Source: GCA-2697345 sp045565015 (GTDB lineage: Bacteria; Pseudomonadota; Alphaproteobacteria; Rhodobacterales; Rhodobacteraceae). From it: a stretch of DNA of 64,000 bases. The translations under genes and the position numbers were made by a program. Within the stretch, counting starts at the first letter, position 1. Each line of letters begins with the position of its first letter. The stretch spans positions 56,641 through 120,640 of the forward strand of contig JBJLGD010000033.1 of assembly GCA_045565015.1 (NCBI GenBank), read 5' to 3'. This document shows, one piece after another, positions 52,568 through 62,089 of the stretch. The notes below the pieces were generated by a model that was not told the origin of the DNA, searched no databases, and saw nothing but the letters and a program-made list of their open reading frames with translations.

Positions 52568-55500
52568 TCATTCCGCAGCAACAAAACTTGCGTTTTGAAC
52601 TGCCTCTATTTCTTCTAAAGCTCGCCTATATTCAATTGGCATAACTTTAACAAATTTTGGTCTAAACTGGTCCCAGTTATCTATAATTTCAGCTGCTTTA
52701 TTGGAGCCTGTATACTCCAAATGACGTCTGATAATCTTTAATAGACGTTCGTCATCATATCTGGTCATGTCTTTAGATACGTCAACTCTTCCGTGATGCT
52801 CTAAATCACCCCCGTGGTGGTGTTCTGACTCCATTAAATCATCTTCTTCTGGAATTGGCTCTAATTCTACCATTGCAAGGTTGCAGCGATTCACAAAACT
52901 GCCATCTTCATCAAGAACATAGGCAATTCCACCCGACATACCTGCTGCAAAGTTACGTCCAGTGTAACCAAGAACAGCTACAACCCCACCAGTCATATAT
53001 TCACACCCATGGTCTCCAACACCTTCGACCACAGCTGTAGCTCCCGAGTTTCTAACGGCGAAGCGCTCTCCTGCAACTCCTTTAAGATAGCATTCACCAC
53101 TAATCGCCCCATATAAGACAGTATTCCCAACAATTATTGAACTTGTTGCATTAATTTGTACCGCCTCCTTCGGCGGATAAATGATTATCTTTCCACCGGA
53201 CAAACCTTTTCCAACATAATCGTTGGCTTCCCCCTCTACCTCTAAAGTAATTCCTTTACTCAACCAAGCGCCAAAAGATTGTCCTGTTGTTCCACTAAAT
53301 TTCACATAGATAGTATCCTCAGGCAATCCTTCATAGCCGTACCTCGAAGATACTTTTCCTGACAACATCGCCCCTGTTGATCTATTTATATTACTAATTT
53401 TCATATCTAATCTCAAAGGCTTTTTGGTAATAATGGCGTCCTCAGCCAACCCAATCAGTTCTCTATCAAGAACTTTATCAATATGATGATCCTGTACTTT
53501 ACTATGGAAAAGTGTATCACCAGCTTTCAACGGGGGGTCGAAGAAAAGACGAGAGAAATCAAGACCACGCGCTTTCCAGTGGTCTATGGCCTTATCTCGA
53601 TCTAGAGATTTTATCTGTCCTATCATTTCATCAAAAGTAGCATAACCCAAATTTGCCATGATTTCTCTAACTTCCTCCGCGACAAAAAAGAAATAATTGA
53701 TTACATGCTCGGGCTGACCAGTGAACCGTTTCCTTAATACTGGGTCTTGTGTAGCCACACCAACGGGGCAGGTGTTGAGATGACACTTTCTCATCATAAT
53801 ACAACCAGATGCAACCAAGGGGGCAGTCGCAAAACCAAATTCATCTGCACCAAGTAATGCTCCTACTACTACATCCCTGCCAGTCCTTAAACCTCCGTCG
53901 ACTTGAACAGAAATCCGAGATCTTAAGTTATTTTTTACTAAAGTTTGATGAGTCTCAGACAGTCCAATTTCCCAGGGAGACCCAGCATGCTTAATTGATG
54001 TTAAAGGGCTAGCTCCTGTTCCACCTTCCATACCAGAAATAGTTACGTGATCCGCCCTGGCCTTTGCAACTCCTGCCGCCACAGTTCCCACACCAACTTC
54101 AGAAACAAGTTTCACTGATACATCAGCTTTAGAATTTACATTTTTCAAATCGTAGATAAGCTGAGCTAAGTCCTCAATAGAATATATATCGTGATGCGGT
54201 GGTGGTGAAATTAAACCTACTCCTTTAGTTGAATGCCTTACTTTGGCGATAACAGCATCCACTTTATGACCCGGAAGCTGACCGCCTTCTCCAGGCTTGG
54301 CTCCTTGAGCCATCTTTATTTGAATCATATCTGCATTTACAAGATACTCAGTAGTTACACCAAAACGACCGGAGGCTACTTGTTTTATGGCTGACCTTTT
54401 ACTATCGCCATTTGGCATGTCTTGAAATCGTTCAGCCTCTTCACCACCTTCCCCAGTATTAGATCTACCCCCAATTCTGTTCATTGCAATAGCTAGGTTT
54501 TCATGAGCTTCTGCTGAAATAGAACCATAGGACATTGCGCCGGTAGAAAAACGCCTTACGATGCTTTTCACCGGCTCTACTTCTTTAATATCTATTGGTT
54601 TACGCCCTATTTCGGTTGCATTCCGTAATCGAAATAGACCTCTTATTGTTAATAGATTTTCCTGGTTTTTATTGATAGATTCAGCGAAGTTTCTATAATT
54701 ATCTCTACTGTTTCCTCTAACAGCATGTTGAAGGCTACTTATTTCTTCTGAGGTCCAAGCATGTTGTTCACCTCTTTGTCTTAAAGCATAGTCTCCGCCA
54801 ACATCTAAGGCGTGCCTCAAGATAGGTATGTTGTCATAAGCTTCCCGATGACGATCTACAGTTTCCTTTGATATCTCTCGCAAACCAACACCCTCTATTT
54901 GGGTAGATGTCCCAGTAAAATATCGTGAAATGAAATCGCTTGACAGACCAACTGCATCAAATATCTGAGCACCACAGTACGACTGGTACGTAGAAATACC
55001 CATCTTCGACATAACTTTAAGTAAACCTTTGTTTATTGCCTTTATATAACGCTGAACAATCTCACTCTCATTAACTTCCGATGCAAAAAGGCCTTTTGAG
55101 TACATTTCTGCAATTGTTTCAAATGCTAAATATGGGTTTATTGCTTCAGCGCCGTAGCCTGCCAAAGCAGAAAAATGGTGAACTTCTCTAGGTTCCGCAG
55201 ACTCTACAACCAAACCAACTGACGTCCTTAAACCTTTTCTAATCAAATGATGGTGAACTGCAGCTACAGAAAGCATCGCAGGCACGGCAACCCTCTCTCT
55301 TCCAAAATGGCGATCTGATAGAATAATAATATTGTTGCCCTCTAGAACTGTACTTTCTGCTTCCTCACAAAAACTACGAATTCTATTCTCCATTCCTTCA
55401 AAACCTAAATCAGCCGAATAGGTGGTATCTAATACCTTTGAAACGAACTGACTATCACCAATATCACTAATATCTCTTATCTTTTGAAGATCTGAATTTC

Positions 55501-57271
55501 TCAAAATAGGCTGCCTAACCTCTAATCTTTTTTGGGCAGATTGGTGTTGCCTATCAAATAAGTTTTCTCTCGGACCGATAAATGACACCAGACTCATAAC
55601 AGACTCTTCTCTAATGGGATCAATCGGGGGATTGGTAACTTGAGCGAAGTTTTGTTTAAAATATGTATACAAAAGTTTCGCTTTATTAGAAATTGCAGAA
55701 ATTGGCGTATCAGTTCCCATTGAACCTATAGCCTCTTGACCAGTAGTCGCCATAGGTAACATGAGAAGCCGAATATCTTCTTGGGTATATCCAAAAGCCT
55801 TTTGAGCATCCAATAATTCCTGACCCGTAAATCTCCGAGGAGACGATTTATTTCCTTTTAGATCCTCCAAAATAATTTGCGTGTCATCCAACCATTTCTG
55901 ATAAGGACGAGAACTGCTAAGTTCAGCCTTAATCTCTGAGTCTGATATTATTTTACCCTTCTCCATGTCTATAAGCAGCATTTTTCCTGGCTGAAGGCGC
56001 CATTTTTTTATGACCCGACTTTCATCAATAGCTAATGTTCCTGCCTCGGAAGCCAAAACAACTGTATTATCGTCAAGAACAAAATACCGTGCTGGCCTCA
56101 AACCGTTTCGATCAAGTGTGGCTCCAACTTTTCTACCATCACTAAATGCTATGGCTGCAGGGCCATCCCAGGGCTCCATGAGCGCCGCATGGTATTCATA
56201 GAAAGCTCTAAGTTCGCTATCCATTAACGCGTTTCCAGCCCAAGCCTCTGGAATTAACATTATCATAGCATGTGCTAAGGAGTAACCACCTTGAACCAAA
56301 AGCTCCAATGCGTTGTCGAAACACGCCGTATCCGATTGTCCTTCATAAGATATTGGCCAAATTTTCTTAATGTCGTTACCGAAAAGAGGTGATGCGAGGC
56401 TAGCTTGTCTTGCTGCCATCCAGTTAACATTGCCTCTCAGAGTATTTATCTCCCCATTATGCGCAACCATTCTATAAGGGTGAGCTAGTTTCCACGATGG
56501 AAATGTGTTAGTTGAAAAACGCTGATGTACTAAAGCTATCGCAGAGATAAATCTTTCATCAGTTAAGTCTGTATAATAAGGGCCTAGTTGATCTGCTAAA
56601 AACATTCCTTTGTAAACTATCGTACGCGCCGACATTGATACCGGATAAAAATCCTCAATTGAACCAATCTGTTGAATAACTTCGTTAGAGATCACCCGCC
56701 GAAGTATATATATTTTTCTTTCATATTCATCGTCAGAAATACCTTTAGGCCGATTAAAAAACCCCTGTAAATGTGCGGGTTCTCTAGAGCTTATTTCTGG
56801 GTCCTTAGATAAAGGACTATTGTTAGTAGGAACGGCTCTCCAGCCTAATATTGAGAACCCTGACGTTTTAGCAACATTCTCGATTAAAGACTTTATGAGA
56901 TTTTGCGAAGTTTTATCTTGGGGCATAAAAAAGAACCCGACAGCATACTTATCTTTTTCCGGAATAGTAAATCCTAATTTTTTACACTCCTCAAAAAAGA
57001 ATTCATGTGGTATTTGAACTAACATACCAGCACCGTCGCCCATTAGTGGATCCGCACCAGTAGCTCCTCTGTGCTCAAGATTCTCTAAAATTCTTATACC
57101 GTCTTGAATTATTTTATGAGACTTAACACCATCAATATTCGCTATAAAACCTAACCCACAAGAATCATGCTCATATCGTGGCTCATAAAGTCCACCAGAT
57201 ACATCTCGCTCTATGAAATGTGGTTCTTTATAGAAAGAATCTCGGCTTTGGTTTTTTTTGTTTTTCGTCAT
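52568..57271 (-). CDS. gltB: Glutamate synthase, large subunit
   Basis: A protein of about 1567 residues. A class II glutaminase domain begins after a short propeptide at the nucleophile Cys38 in HDSCGLGFIANI; then come a central domain, the FMN/synthase domain (EGGTGASPLTSIKHAG), the [3Fe-4S] motif CIMMRKCHLNTCPVG and the C-terminal beta-helix (GGVVAVLGYTGRNFAAGMSG). Start set at ATG 57271, with AGGGA upstream; the frame stays open another 150 nt upstream but that stretch does not look like GltB and is not needed. It forms an operon with gltD. Confidence 0.96.
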   Translation of the reverse strand: MTKNKKNQSRDSFYKEPHFIERDVSGGLYEPRYEHDSCGLGFIANIDGVKSHKIIQDGIRILENLEHRGATGADPLMGDGAGMLVQIPHEFFFEECKKLGFTIPEKDKYAVGFFFMPQDKTSQNLIKSLIENVAKTSGFSILGWRAVPTNNSPLSKDPEISSREPAHLQGFFNRPKGISDDEYERKIYILRRVISNEVIQQIGSIEDFYPVSMSARTIVYKGMFLADQLGPYYTDLTDERFISAIALVHQRFSTNTFPSWKLAHPYRMVAHNGEINTLRGNVNWMAARQASLASPLFGNDIKKIWPISYEGQSDTACFDNALELLVQGGYSLAHAMIMLIPEAWAGNALMDSELRAFYEYHAALMEPWDGPAAIAFSDGRKVGATLDRNGLRPARYFVLDDNTVVLASEAGTLAIDESRVIKKWRLQPGKMLLIDMEKGKIISDSEIKAELSSSRPYQKWLDDTQIILEDLKGNKSSPRRFTGQELLDAQKAFGYTQEDIRLLMLPMATTGQEAIGSMGTDTPISAISNKAKLLYTYFKQNFAQVTNPPIDPIREESVMSLVSFIGPRENLFDRQHQSAQKRLEVRQPILRNSDLQKIRDISDIGDSQFVSKVLDTTYSADLGFEGMENRIRSFCEEAESTVLEGNNIIILSDRHFGRERVAVPAMLSVAAVHHHLIRKGLRTSVGLVVESAEPREVHHFSALAGYGAEAINPYLAFETIAEMYSKGLFASEVNESEIVQRYIKAINKGLLKVMSKMGISTYQSYCGAQIFDAVGLSSDFISRYFTGTSTQIEGVGLREISKETVDRHREAYDNIPILRHALDVGGDYALRQRGEQHAWTSEEISSLQHAVRGNSRDNYRNFAESINKNQENLLTIRGLFRLRNATEIGRKPIDIKEVEPVKSIVRRFSTGAMSYGSISAEAHENLAIAMNRIGGRSNTGEGGEEAERFQDMPNGDSKRSAIKQVASGRFGVTTEYLVNADMIQIKMAQGAKPGEGGQLPGHKVDAVIAKVRHSTKGVGLISPPPHHDIYSIEDLAQLIYDLKNVNSKADVSVKLVSEVGVGTVAAGVAKARADHVTISGMEGGTGASPLTSIKHAGSPWEIGLSETHQTLVKNNLRSRISVQVDGGLRTGRDVVVGALLGADEFGFATAPLVASGCIMMRKCHLNTCPVGVATQDPVLRKRFTGQPEHVINYFFFVAEEVREIMANLGYATFDEMIGQIKSLDRDKAIDHWKARGLDFSRLFFDPPLKAGDTLFHSKVQDHHIDKVLDRELIGLAEDAIITKKPLRLDMKISNINRSTGAMLSGKVSSRYGYEGLPEDTIYVKFSGTTGQSFGAWLSKGITLEVEGEANDYVGKGLSGGKIIIYPPKEAVQINATSSIIVGNTVLYGAISGECYLKGVAGERFAVRNSGATAVVEGVGDHGCEYMTGGVVAVLGYTGRNFAAGMSGGIAYVLDEDGSFVNRCNLAMVELEPIPEEDDLMESEHHHGGDLEHHGRVDVSKDMTRYDDERLLKIIRRHLEYTGSNKAAEIIDNWDQFRPKFVKVMPIEYRRALEEIEAVQNASFVAAE

Positions 57272-57613
57272 CTTCTTCCCTGAACGACTACTGTCAATAA
57301 ATCTTCTTCCTATAAGCTGAAGTACTAAATAAACGAATGCAAACTGAGTTAGTTGCTTTTTTTCAATCTTAAAGTACAAACACCTGTATTTAATCAACTG
57401 ATTTAAAAATATGCTAAGCACTTTATATTTTTAATAAGCCGAAAGGATGTTATATCCTACGAAACTGGAAATTGCAATATTTAGGTAAGCATTTCTTACC
57501 TGACGTTAATATATTGTTATAAATGCTATATTTTAATATTTGTTCCTATATTTGGCTTATTGATAACACTTTTTTGTAGATTTTATCTAAGCTCAGCATT
57601 ATTAAGTTTTATA
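57272..57613 (-). other. 342-nt gltB upstream region with two hairpins
   Basis: No gene is visible here. It holds two exact inverted repeats: AGGAT-GTTAT-ATCCT (57444-57458) and AGGTAAG-CATTT-CTTACCT (57483-57501), 170-230 nt before the gltB start and just after the GST gene. They may terminate the GST message, act as operators for gltB, or form a leader structure. No T-run follows either, so an ordinary terminator is not convincing. I recognise no known riboswitch. Confidence 0.4.
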
Positions 57614-58303
57614 CTATACTTTTGAAACATCAATTTCAGCCGAAGCGAGTTCCCAATGTTCCAGCTCTGCTTGAGAGACCCATTCAGCTAGTGGTTTAAA
57701 AGATCGCATGGCATTACAATATTCATGAATATCTTTTGGGACTTCAATATCATAGGTTATAAACCGATTAACCATGTGCGCAGACATAGCATCTGCAATA
57801 GTGAAATGACCAAATAAAAATGGTCCTGACTCCCCAAATTTTTCTCGCAAATCTCGCCAATGTCCTATCAGGTAATCAATACTTTCTTGAACAGCCTCTT
57901 TTGGAAATATTCGGTCAGTTCGTCTCTTCACATTCGTATCAAGTGAATAAATTATATGTCTTGGAGCTCCAGGATATGCTCCTCCAGTTCCATGCATCTC
58001 ACACGAAAATGCTCGAGCAACTGCCCTGACTTTTCTGTCAGAGGGCCAGAGCTTAGTTTCTGGGGAAAGCTCCGCCACATATTCACAAATAGCTAATGAA
58101 TCCCATATTTTTATATCATTGTGATGCAGTGAAGGTACTCGTCCTGTCGGTGAGTACTCTAACATACTTTTTCTAGTATTTGGCTGCCCAAAGCGAATTA
58201 ATTTTTCTCTAAAACTAATTTTAGCAGCCTTTAAGCATAACCAAGGGGCTAACGGCCAAAGGCTGTAGTTCTTGTCCGCTATAACTAAAATTGGATCAGA
58301 CAT
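57614..58303 (-). CDS. Glutathione S-transferase family protein
   Basis: A 229-residue GST-like protein. The N-terminal thioredoxin fold starts ILVIADKNYSLWPLAPWLCL, with SPTGRVPSLHH and the glutathione-site Ser in IWDSLAICEYVAEL; the C-terminal helical domain has GHFTIADAMSAHMVNRF. It lies 33 nt downstream of the P450 gene and shares its strand, so it may conjugate or isomerise a reactive product of the pathway; the actual substrate is unknown. Confidence 0.87.
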   Translation of the reverse strand: MSDPILVIADKNYSLWPLAPWLCLKAAKISFREKLIRFGQPNTRKSMLEYSPTGRVPSLHHNDIKIWDSLAICEYVAELSPETKLWPSDRKVRAVARAFSCEMHGTGGAYPGAPRHIIYSLDTNVKRRTDRIFPKEAVQESIDYLIGHWRDLREKFGESGPFLFGHFTIADAMSAHMVNRFITYDIEVPKDIHEYCNAMRSFKPLAEWVSQAELEHWELASAEIDVSKV

Positions 58304-58336
58304 CTGAATATTTCCTATTATAGTTTCATAACTCTC

Positions 58337-59530
58337 TTAAGGGTTCAAACAGCCCTTTAAGGTCGATACTGATGTAAACATCGGTGAATGACTAAAGGCT
58401 GACTCAATTATTTTAAAGTTTGGAAAATTTGAAGCCATAAAAGATATAACTTCTTCAATTTCAATAGTAACTGCAAATCGTCCAATACAGGAAAAAATAC
58501 CACCGCCAAAATTAAGATGAGTTGGTTTATCAGGTCTGTTAATATCGAATTTCTCAGGAGCTGGAAAATAGCTAGGGTTCCAATGTGCTGCGCCAATATT
58601 GGGGAATACAGCTTCACCCCTCGGTATTAAATAGCCATCCAGATTAACATTTTCTAATGTTTCACGTGAGGTAGATAATGACCTTGGATGATACCGCATT
58701 ACTTCACGTAATGCTTGAGGAACAAGTGTGTTATCTCTACCTAGTATTTTCCAAATTTCTGGCCTAGATGATAACTCGATTATAGCAATCGCTATCTGAT
58801 GCGAAGAATTATCTGTGTTGGCCTCCGCCAGTTTAACAACCCAATTACGTAACTCGTCATTTGTAAGATAACCCTCATCAGTCGCTCTAATTAAGTCGGA
58901 TATGAGGTTATCTCCCAGATTTCGCCTGGAGTGTTCAATCCTGTCATCAACGTAAGTTAATAATGCCTCAAAACCCACTGATACATCTCTTGCTGTTGCG
59001 GGGTCTCGAGTATGCACTTGTTGCACAATATGAGATGTTCGAGAAACAAATTCTGCATCCTTCTGAGGGGCATCCAACCAATAGCAGTAAACTTTTGATG
59101 GGATTTGATCACACAAGACTTCAATTAAATCAACATTCATATTTTCTGAAATATCGTTGAATGTACTTTCGACCACTTTCTTGATATCTACCCTAAATCG
59201 CTCAGATCCACTTGGACCCATCAATTGGGTCAAAGGAATTCTCAATTTTCTCCTCGTCTCCCCCCTATCATGAAAAGAAATAGAGTTTTTTTTATAATTT
59301 AAAGCTGGGCCATCAGACATTCCCAAAACCTTCATTAATTTCGGATGACCCGTCCCAAATCTTCTATCTAAGATAGTATCCCTGCAAAGGTTATAATCCA
59401 GTATCTCAACGCCCCGCTCACTTTGCCCCACTTTAAATAATTTTGCGTACTCCGCTAGTGTCTCCAACGGGCTAGATAGATATTCCTTAGACTTAAAGTC
59501 AATTTCTGGCAGTTCAGCCATAGTTTTCAT
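58337..59530 (-). CDS. Cytochrome P450
   Basis: A 397-residue soluble P450. The haem-thiolate loop is FGGGIFSCIGRFAVTIEIEE (Cys348) and the ExxR motif is REVMRYHP (E276, R279). The I-helix, normally (A/G)GxDT, reads AEANTDNSS (D240, N241), so the usual oxygen-activating Thr is Asn. P450cin is a known case of Asn at this place. No dedicated reductase is adjacent; the Rieske ferredoxin near 61.8 kb or an unlinked ferredoxin could donate electrons. It is divergent from the GlxA-type regulator. Confidence 0.92.
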   Translation of the reverse strand: MKTMAELPEIDFKSKEYLSSPLETLAEYAKLFKVGQSERGVEILDYNLCRDTILDRRFGTGHPKLMKVLGMSDGPALNYKKNSISFHDRGETRRKLRIPLTQLMGPSGSERFRVDIKKVVESTFNDISENMNVDLIEVLCDQIPSKVYCYWLDAPQKDAEFVSRTSHIVQQVHTRDPATARDVSVGFEALLTYVDDRIEHSRRNLGDNLISDLIRATDEGYLTNDELRNWVVKLAEANTDNSSHQIAIAIIELSSRPEIWKILGRDNTLVPQALREVMRYHPRSLSTSRETLENVNLDGYLIPRGEAVFPNIGAAHWNPSYFPAPEKFDINRPDKPTHLNFGGGIFSCIGRFAVTIEIEEVISFMASNFPNFKIIESAFSHSPMFTSVSTLKGCLNP

Positions 59531-59615
59531 AATACTATCTTCCTAGCTATAAACCACTAACATAGAGTGACCCTAAGTTATCAAAATATCTGATTAATAG
59601 CTAGCATAATTGTTG

Positions 59616-59643
59616 AATTCACCAACGTTTACATAGGTGAATT
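59616..59643. promoter_or_regulatory. 8-bp inverted repeat between P450 and GlxA-type regulator
   Basis: AATTCACC (59616-59623) and GGTGAATT (59636-59643) are perfect inverted arms separated by 12 bp, giving a 20-bp centre-to-centre distance, about two helical turns. It is about 85 bp upstream of the P450 start and about 95 bp upstream of the regulator start. It is the best operator candidate in the window, plausibly bound by the adjacent AraC-type protein. Confidence 0.6.
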
Positions 59644-59739
59644 ACCAAAAAAATCGACTTTAATCGCTTACGAAAAAGACTATGATTATGGCAGCGAACC
59701 AACAATTAATTGATATGTTTTCAGGGGATGTAACAGAAA

Positions 59740-60702
59740 GTGAAAAGACAAATAAAATTAGTATTGGTGCCCGGTTTCTCATATTTATCTTTGGGTGCAA
59801 TTTTAGAACCGTTAGAAACTTTGAAAGGATTGGCATCAGAAATTGAATTGAACGTCGATATAGTTAGTCTGTCGGGGCATGCAGTTGAGGCGACTTCGGG
59901 GCTATCTGTCAACTGCCCCATCCTCTTGGAAGAATGTTTACAATCAATGAACAAAAACTCTCAGGAAACCGTGGTTTTTATTTGTTGTGGCTTAAAGATG
60001 CCTCATAAACTCCAGACAGATCTTAAAAAATTATTAAGAGTTTGCAAAAGAAATAAAGTGCCAATCTATGGAGTGGGTTGTGCAGGTTGGAAAATGGCTG
60101 ATGCGGGAATAATAGTAAATGGATGTGCAACAGTTCACTGGTCTACTCTTGCAGCCTTTTCAGAGCGAAACCAAAATATAAATGCAATCGATGCATTATT
60201 TATAAACAGCAATGACGTAACAAGTAGCCCAGGGGAAGCCGCCGCTCTAGATATGGTTATAGAATTCATAAAAACTGAGTTCTCTTCTCAGTATGCAGAT
60301 TTAGTTTGCGACCATCTGATGATTACTTTTACAAGGAGAGGCGACTTGGAACAACCAAAAGGCACTGCACAAAGGTTACGAGATGTCCCCAAAAATCTAA
60401 AAGAAGCCGTCTTTCAAATGTCTAAAAACCTAGAAAACCCATTGACTATTAACAATATATCAAAGGCCGTAAATTTATCTTTAAGACAGACCGAACGCCT
60501 TTTTTCAAAGCATTTGAGAATGACACCAAAAAAATATTATTTAAAATTACGGCTTTTACATGGCCGACAACTAATAGAGCAAACATCAATGTCTATCTTA
60601 GAAATTTCTATCGCGAGCGGTTTCTCAAGTCGTAGAGTCTTTTCCAAATACTATTTTAATGAATTCGGTTTTCTACCGTCACATACTAGGAGAACACCTT
60701 AA
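59740..60702 (+). CDS. GlxA family AraC-type transcriptional regulator
   Basis: A 320-residue regulator. Residues 1-190 form a DJ-1/PfpI (GATase1-like) sensor domain (LVLVPGFSYLSLGAILEPLE, VFICCGLKMPHKL, YGVGCAGWKMADAG); residues 220-318 are two AraC HTHs (NPLTINNISKAVNLSLRQTE; ILEISIASGFSSRRVFSKYY). Known members with this layout, GbdR and CdhR, respond to glycine betaine and carnitine, which hints at a quaternary amine or related ligand. It starts with GTG, since an in-frame stop lies just upstream. Likely an activator of the flanking operons. Confidence 0.92.
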   Translation: MKRQIKLVLVPGFSYLSLGAILEPLETLKGLASEIELNVDIVSLSGHAVEATSGLSVNCPILLEECLQSMNKNSQETVVFICCGLKMPHKLQTDLKKLLRVCKRNKVPIYGVGCAGWKMADAGIIVNGCATVHWSTLAAFSERNQNINAIDALFINSNDVTSSPGEAAALDMVIEFIKTEFSSQYADLVCDHLMITFTRRGDLEQPKGTAQRLRDVPKNLKEAVFQMSKNLENPLTINNISKAVNLSLRQTERLFSKHLRMTPKKYYLKLRLLHGRQLIEQTSMSILEISIASGFSSRRVFSKYYFNEFGFLPSHTRRTP

Positions 60703-60806
60703 TACCAAAACTCACTTTAACAGATATATAAGCTTCACTACTATTGATCTTATCTTAACTAATGATATTAATGTCTTGCCATTTACGTCAAAGGGGCACC
60801 ATTCAT

Positions 60807-61766
60807 ATGGCATATGAAGTGAAAACACCGATTACCCAAGCAATGCGCGAAGGCGCCATAAGTCGAAAAGAATTAAAAGATTTAATGAAGCGGTCCAACA
60901 AACCGGCAGTAATTAGAATAACTATCTGGTTAGCGCTACTTTCTTTTACAAGTTATTTGATTTGGCTTTCGATAGGAAGTTGGTATTTGCTTCCAGCAAT
61001 GTTTATTCATGGAATTATATTAGTCCATCATTTTTCACTTCAACACGAATGTTGCCACTATACAGCTTTTAAAACACGAAAACTAAATGACATTATTGGT
61101 AGTATTTGTGGGTTTTCAATCATATTACCAAATCAACATTTTCGATATGAACATTGTGATCACCACACATATACCCAACTAAAGGGGAAAGATCCCGAGC
61201 TAATAGAATTACCAATCTCTATAACCAAATACTTATGGTACATCTCATCCGTACCCTACTGGCAAAATAAATTTACAGAAATCTATATGCATTTATGGGG
61301 TCGGTTGAGTGAAGACGAACAAAAGTTTATCCCAAAAACAGAACAGGCTACAATATTTCGAGAAGCTCGTATAATGGTTTTACTTTACCTGATTATTTTT
61401 ATTACATGCCTAATAACAAACTTCTGGGCACCCTTATGGTTTTGGGTGATACCATTGTTCTTGGGCGAACCAGTAATGCGAGCTATCAGGCTAACAGAAC
61501 ACGTGGGGCGGCCTAATACAGATGATCTAAAAGAAAATACTCGAAGTAGCCTTACATCGTTTCCAATGAGATTTCTTTCATGGAATATGAACTATCATGC
61601 CGAACACCATTATGCGTCATCTATCCCATTTCATGCTCTTCCAAAACTCCATAAAAAACTAGATGGTTTCATTTACATCGAGAAACGTGGTTATCTAGGT
61701 GCTCATATTGACATTATCTCACAATTGATAGGTCGTAAGCCTAGAAGTGATAAGAAAGTTAATTAA
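60807..61766 (+). CDS. Membrane di-iron fatty acid desaturase/hydroxylase family protein
   Basis: A protein of about 319 residues with four membrane helices (pairs near 40-85 and 195-225). The three His boxes are HHFSLQHECCHYTAF, FRYEHCDHHTY and MNYHAEHHYA, which bind a di-iron centre. Members desaturate or hydroxylate lipids, alkanes or small hydrophobic molecules. A Rieske ferredoxin gene follows after 2 nt, an uncommon pairing that suggests a dedicated electron donor and a non-lipid substrate. Start set at ATG 60807; an ATG 45 nt upstream is possible but weaker. Confidence 0.88.
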   Translation: MAYEVKTPITQAMREGAISRKELKDLMKRSNKPAVIRITIWLALLSFTSYLIWLSIGSWYLLPAMFIHGIILVHHFSLQHECCHYTAFKTRKLNDIIGSICGFSIILPNQHFRYEHCDHHTYTQLKGKDPELIELPISITKYLWYISSVPYWQNKFTEIYMHLWGRLSEDEQKFIPKTEQATIFREARIMVLLYLIIFITCLITNFWAPLWFWVIPLFLGEPVMRAIRLTEHVGRPNTDDLKENTRSSLTSFPMRFLSWNMNYHAEHHYASSIPFHALPKLHKKLDGFIYIEKRGYLGAHIDIISQLIGRKPRSDKKVN

Positions 61767-61768
61767 AG

Positions 61769-62089
61769 TTGACTTGCAAAATAAAGTCCTGGCAAAACTT
61801 GATTAACGTCAAAGAACTCGAGCATGGTGATGTTACACCTGTAAGGTTTGGAACTAAAGATTTAGCAGTTTTTGATTCTAAAGAGGGTATCTTTGTAAGT
61901 ATGTCTAGGTGTACACATGGAGCTGCCAATTTATGTGATGGTTACTTTGACGGAACTTTCATTGAGTGTCCGCTGCATCAAGGCTTATTTGATGTTAGAA
62001 CAGGGGAGGCTAAAGCTATACCAGCTAGAGTACCCTTGAAAATGATTGAATGCAGAATTAAAAATGGATTTGTTCAAATAAATATCTAA
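61769..62089 (+). CDS. Rieske [2Fe-2S] ferredoxin
   Basis: A 106-residue soluble Rieske protein like the ferredoxins of ring-hydroxylating dioxygenases. The cluster ligands are CTHGAANL and CPLHQGLFDVRTGEA, the standard CxH...CxxH pattern. It starts with TTG 2 nt after the desaturase stop, so it is almost certainly coupled to it as its electron carrier. It might also serve the P450 or the Rieske oxygenase at the right edge. No ferredoxin reductase gene is visible in the window. Confidence 0.93.
   Translation: MTCKIKSWQNLINVKELEHGDVTPVRFGTKDLAVFDSKEGIFVSMSRCTHGAANLCDGYFDGTFIECPLHQGLFDVRTGEAKAIPARVPLKMIECRIKNGFVQINI

Noticed and set aside
57272..57421. 150-nt in-frame extension of gltB upstream of ATG 57271
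   Set aside because: The extra 50 residues are unlike any GltB N-terminus, and the ATG at 57271 has a proper ribosome site a normal distance before the mature Cys.
59679..59842. ATG-initiated frame MIMAANQQLIDMFSGDV... upstream of and overlapping the regulator start
   Set aside because: It overlaps the well-supported GlxA-type gene in another frame, has no recognisable motif and ends soon after; judged chance.
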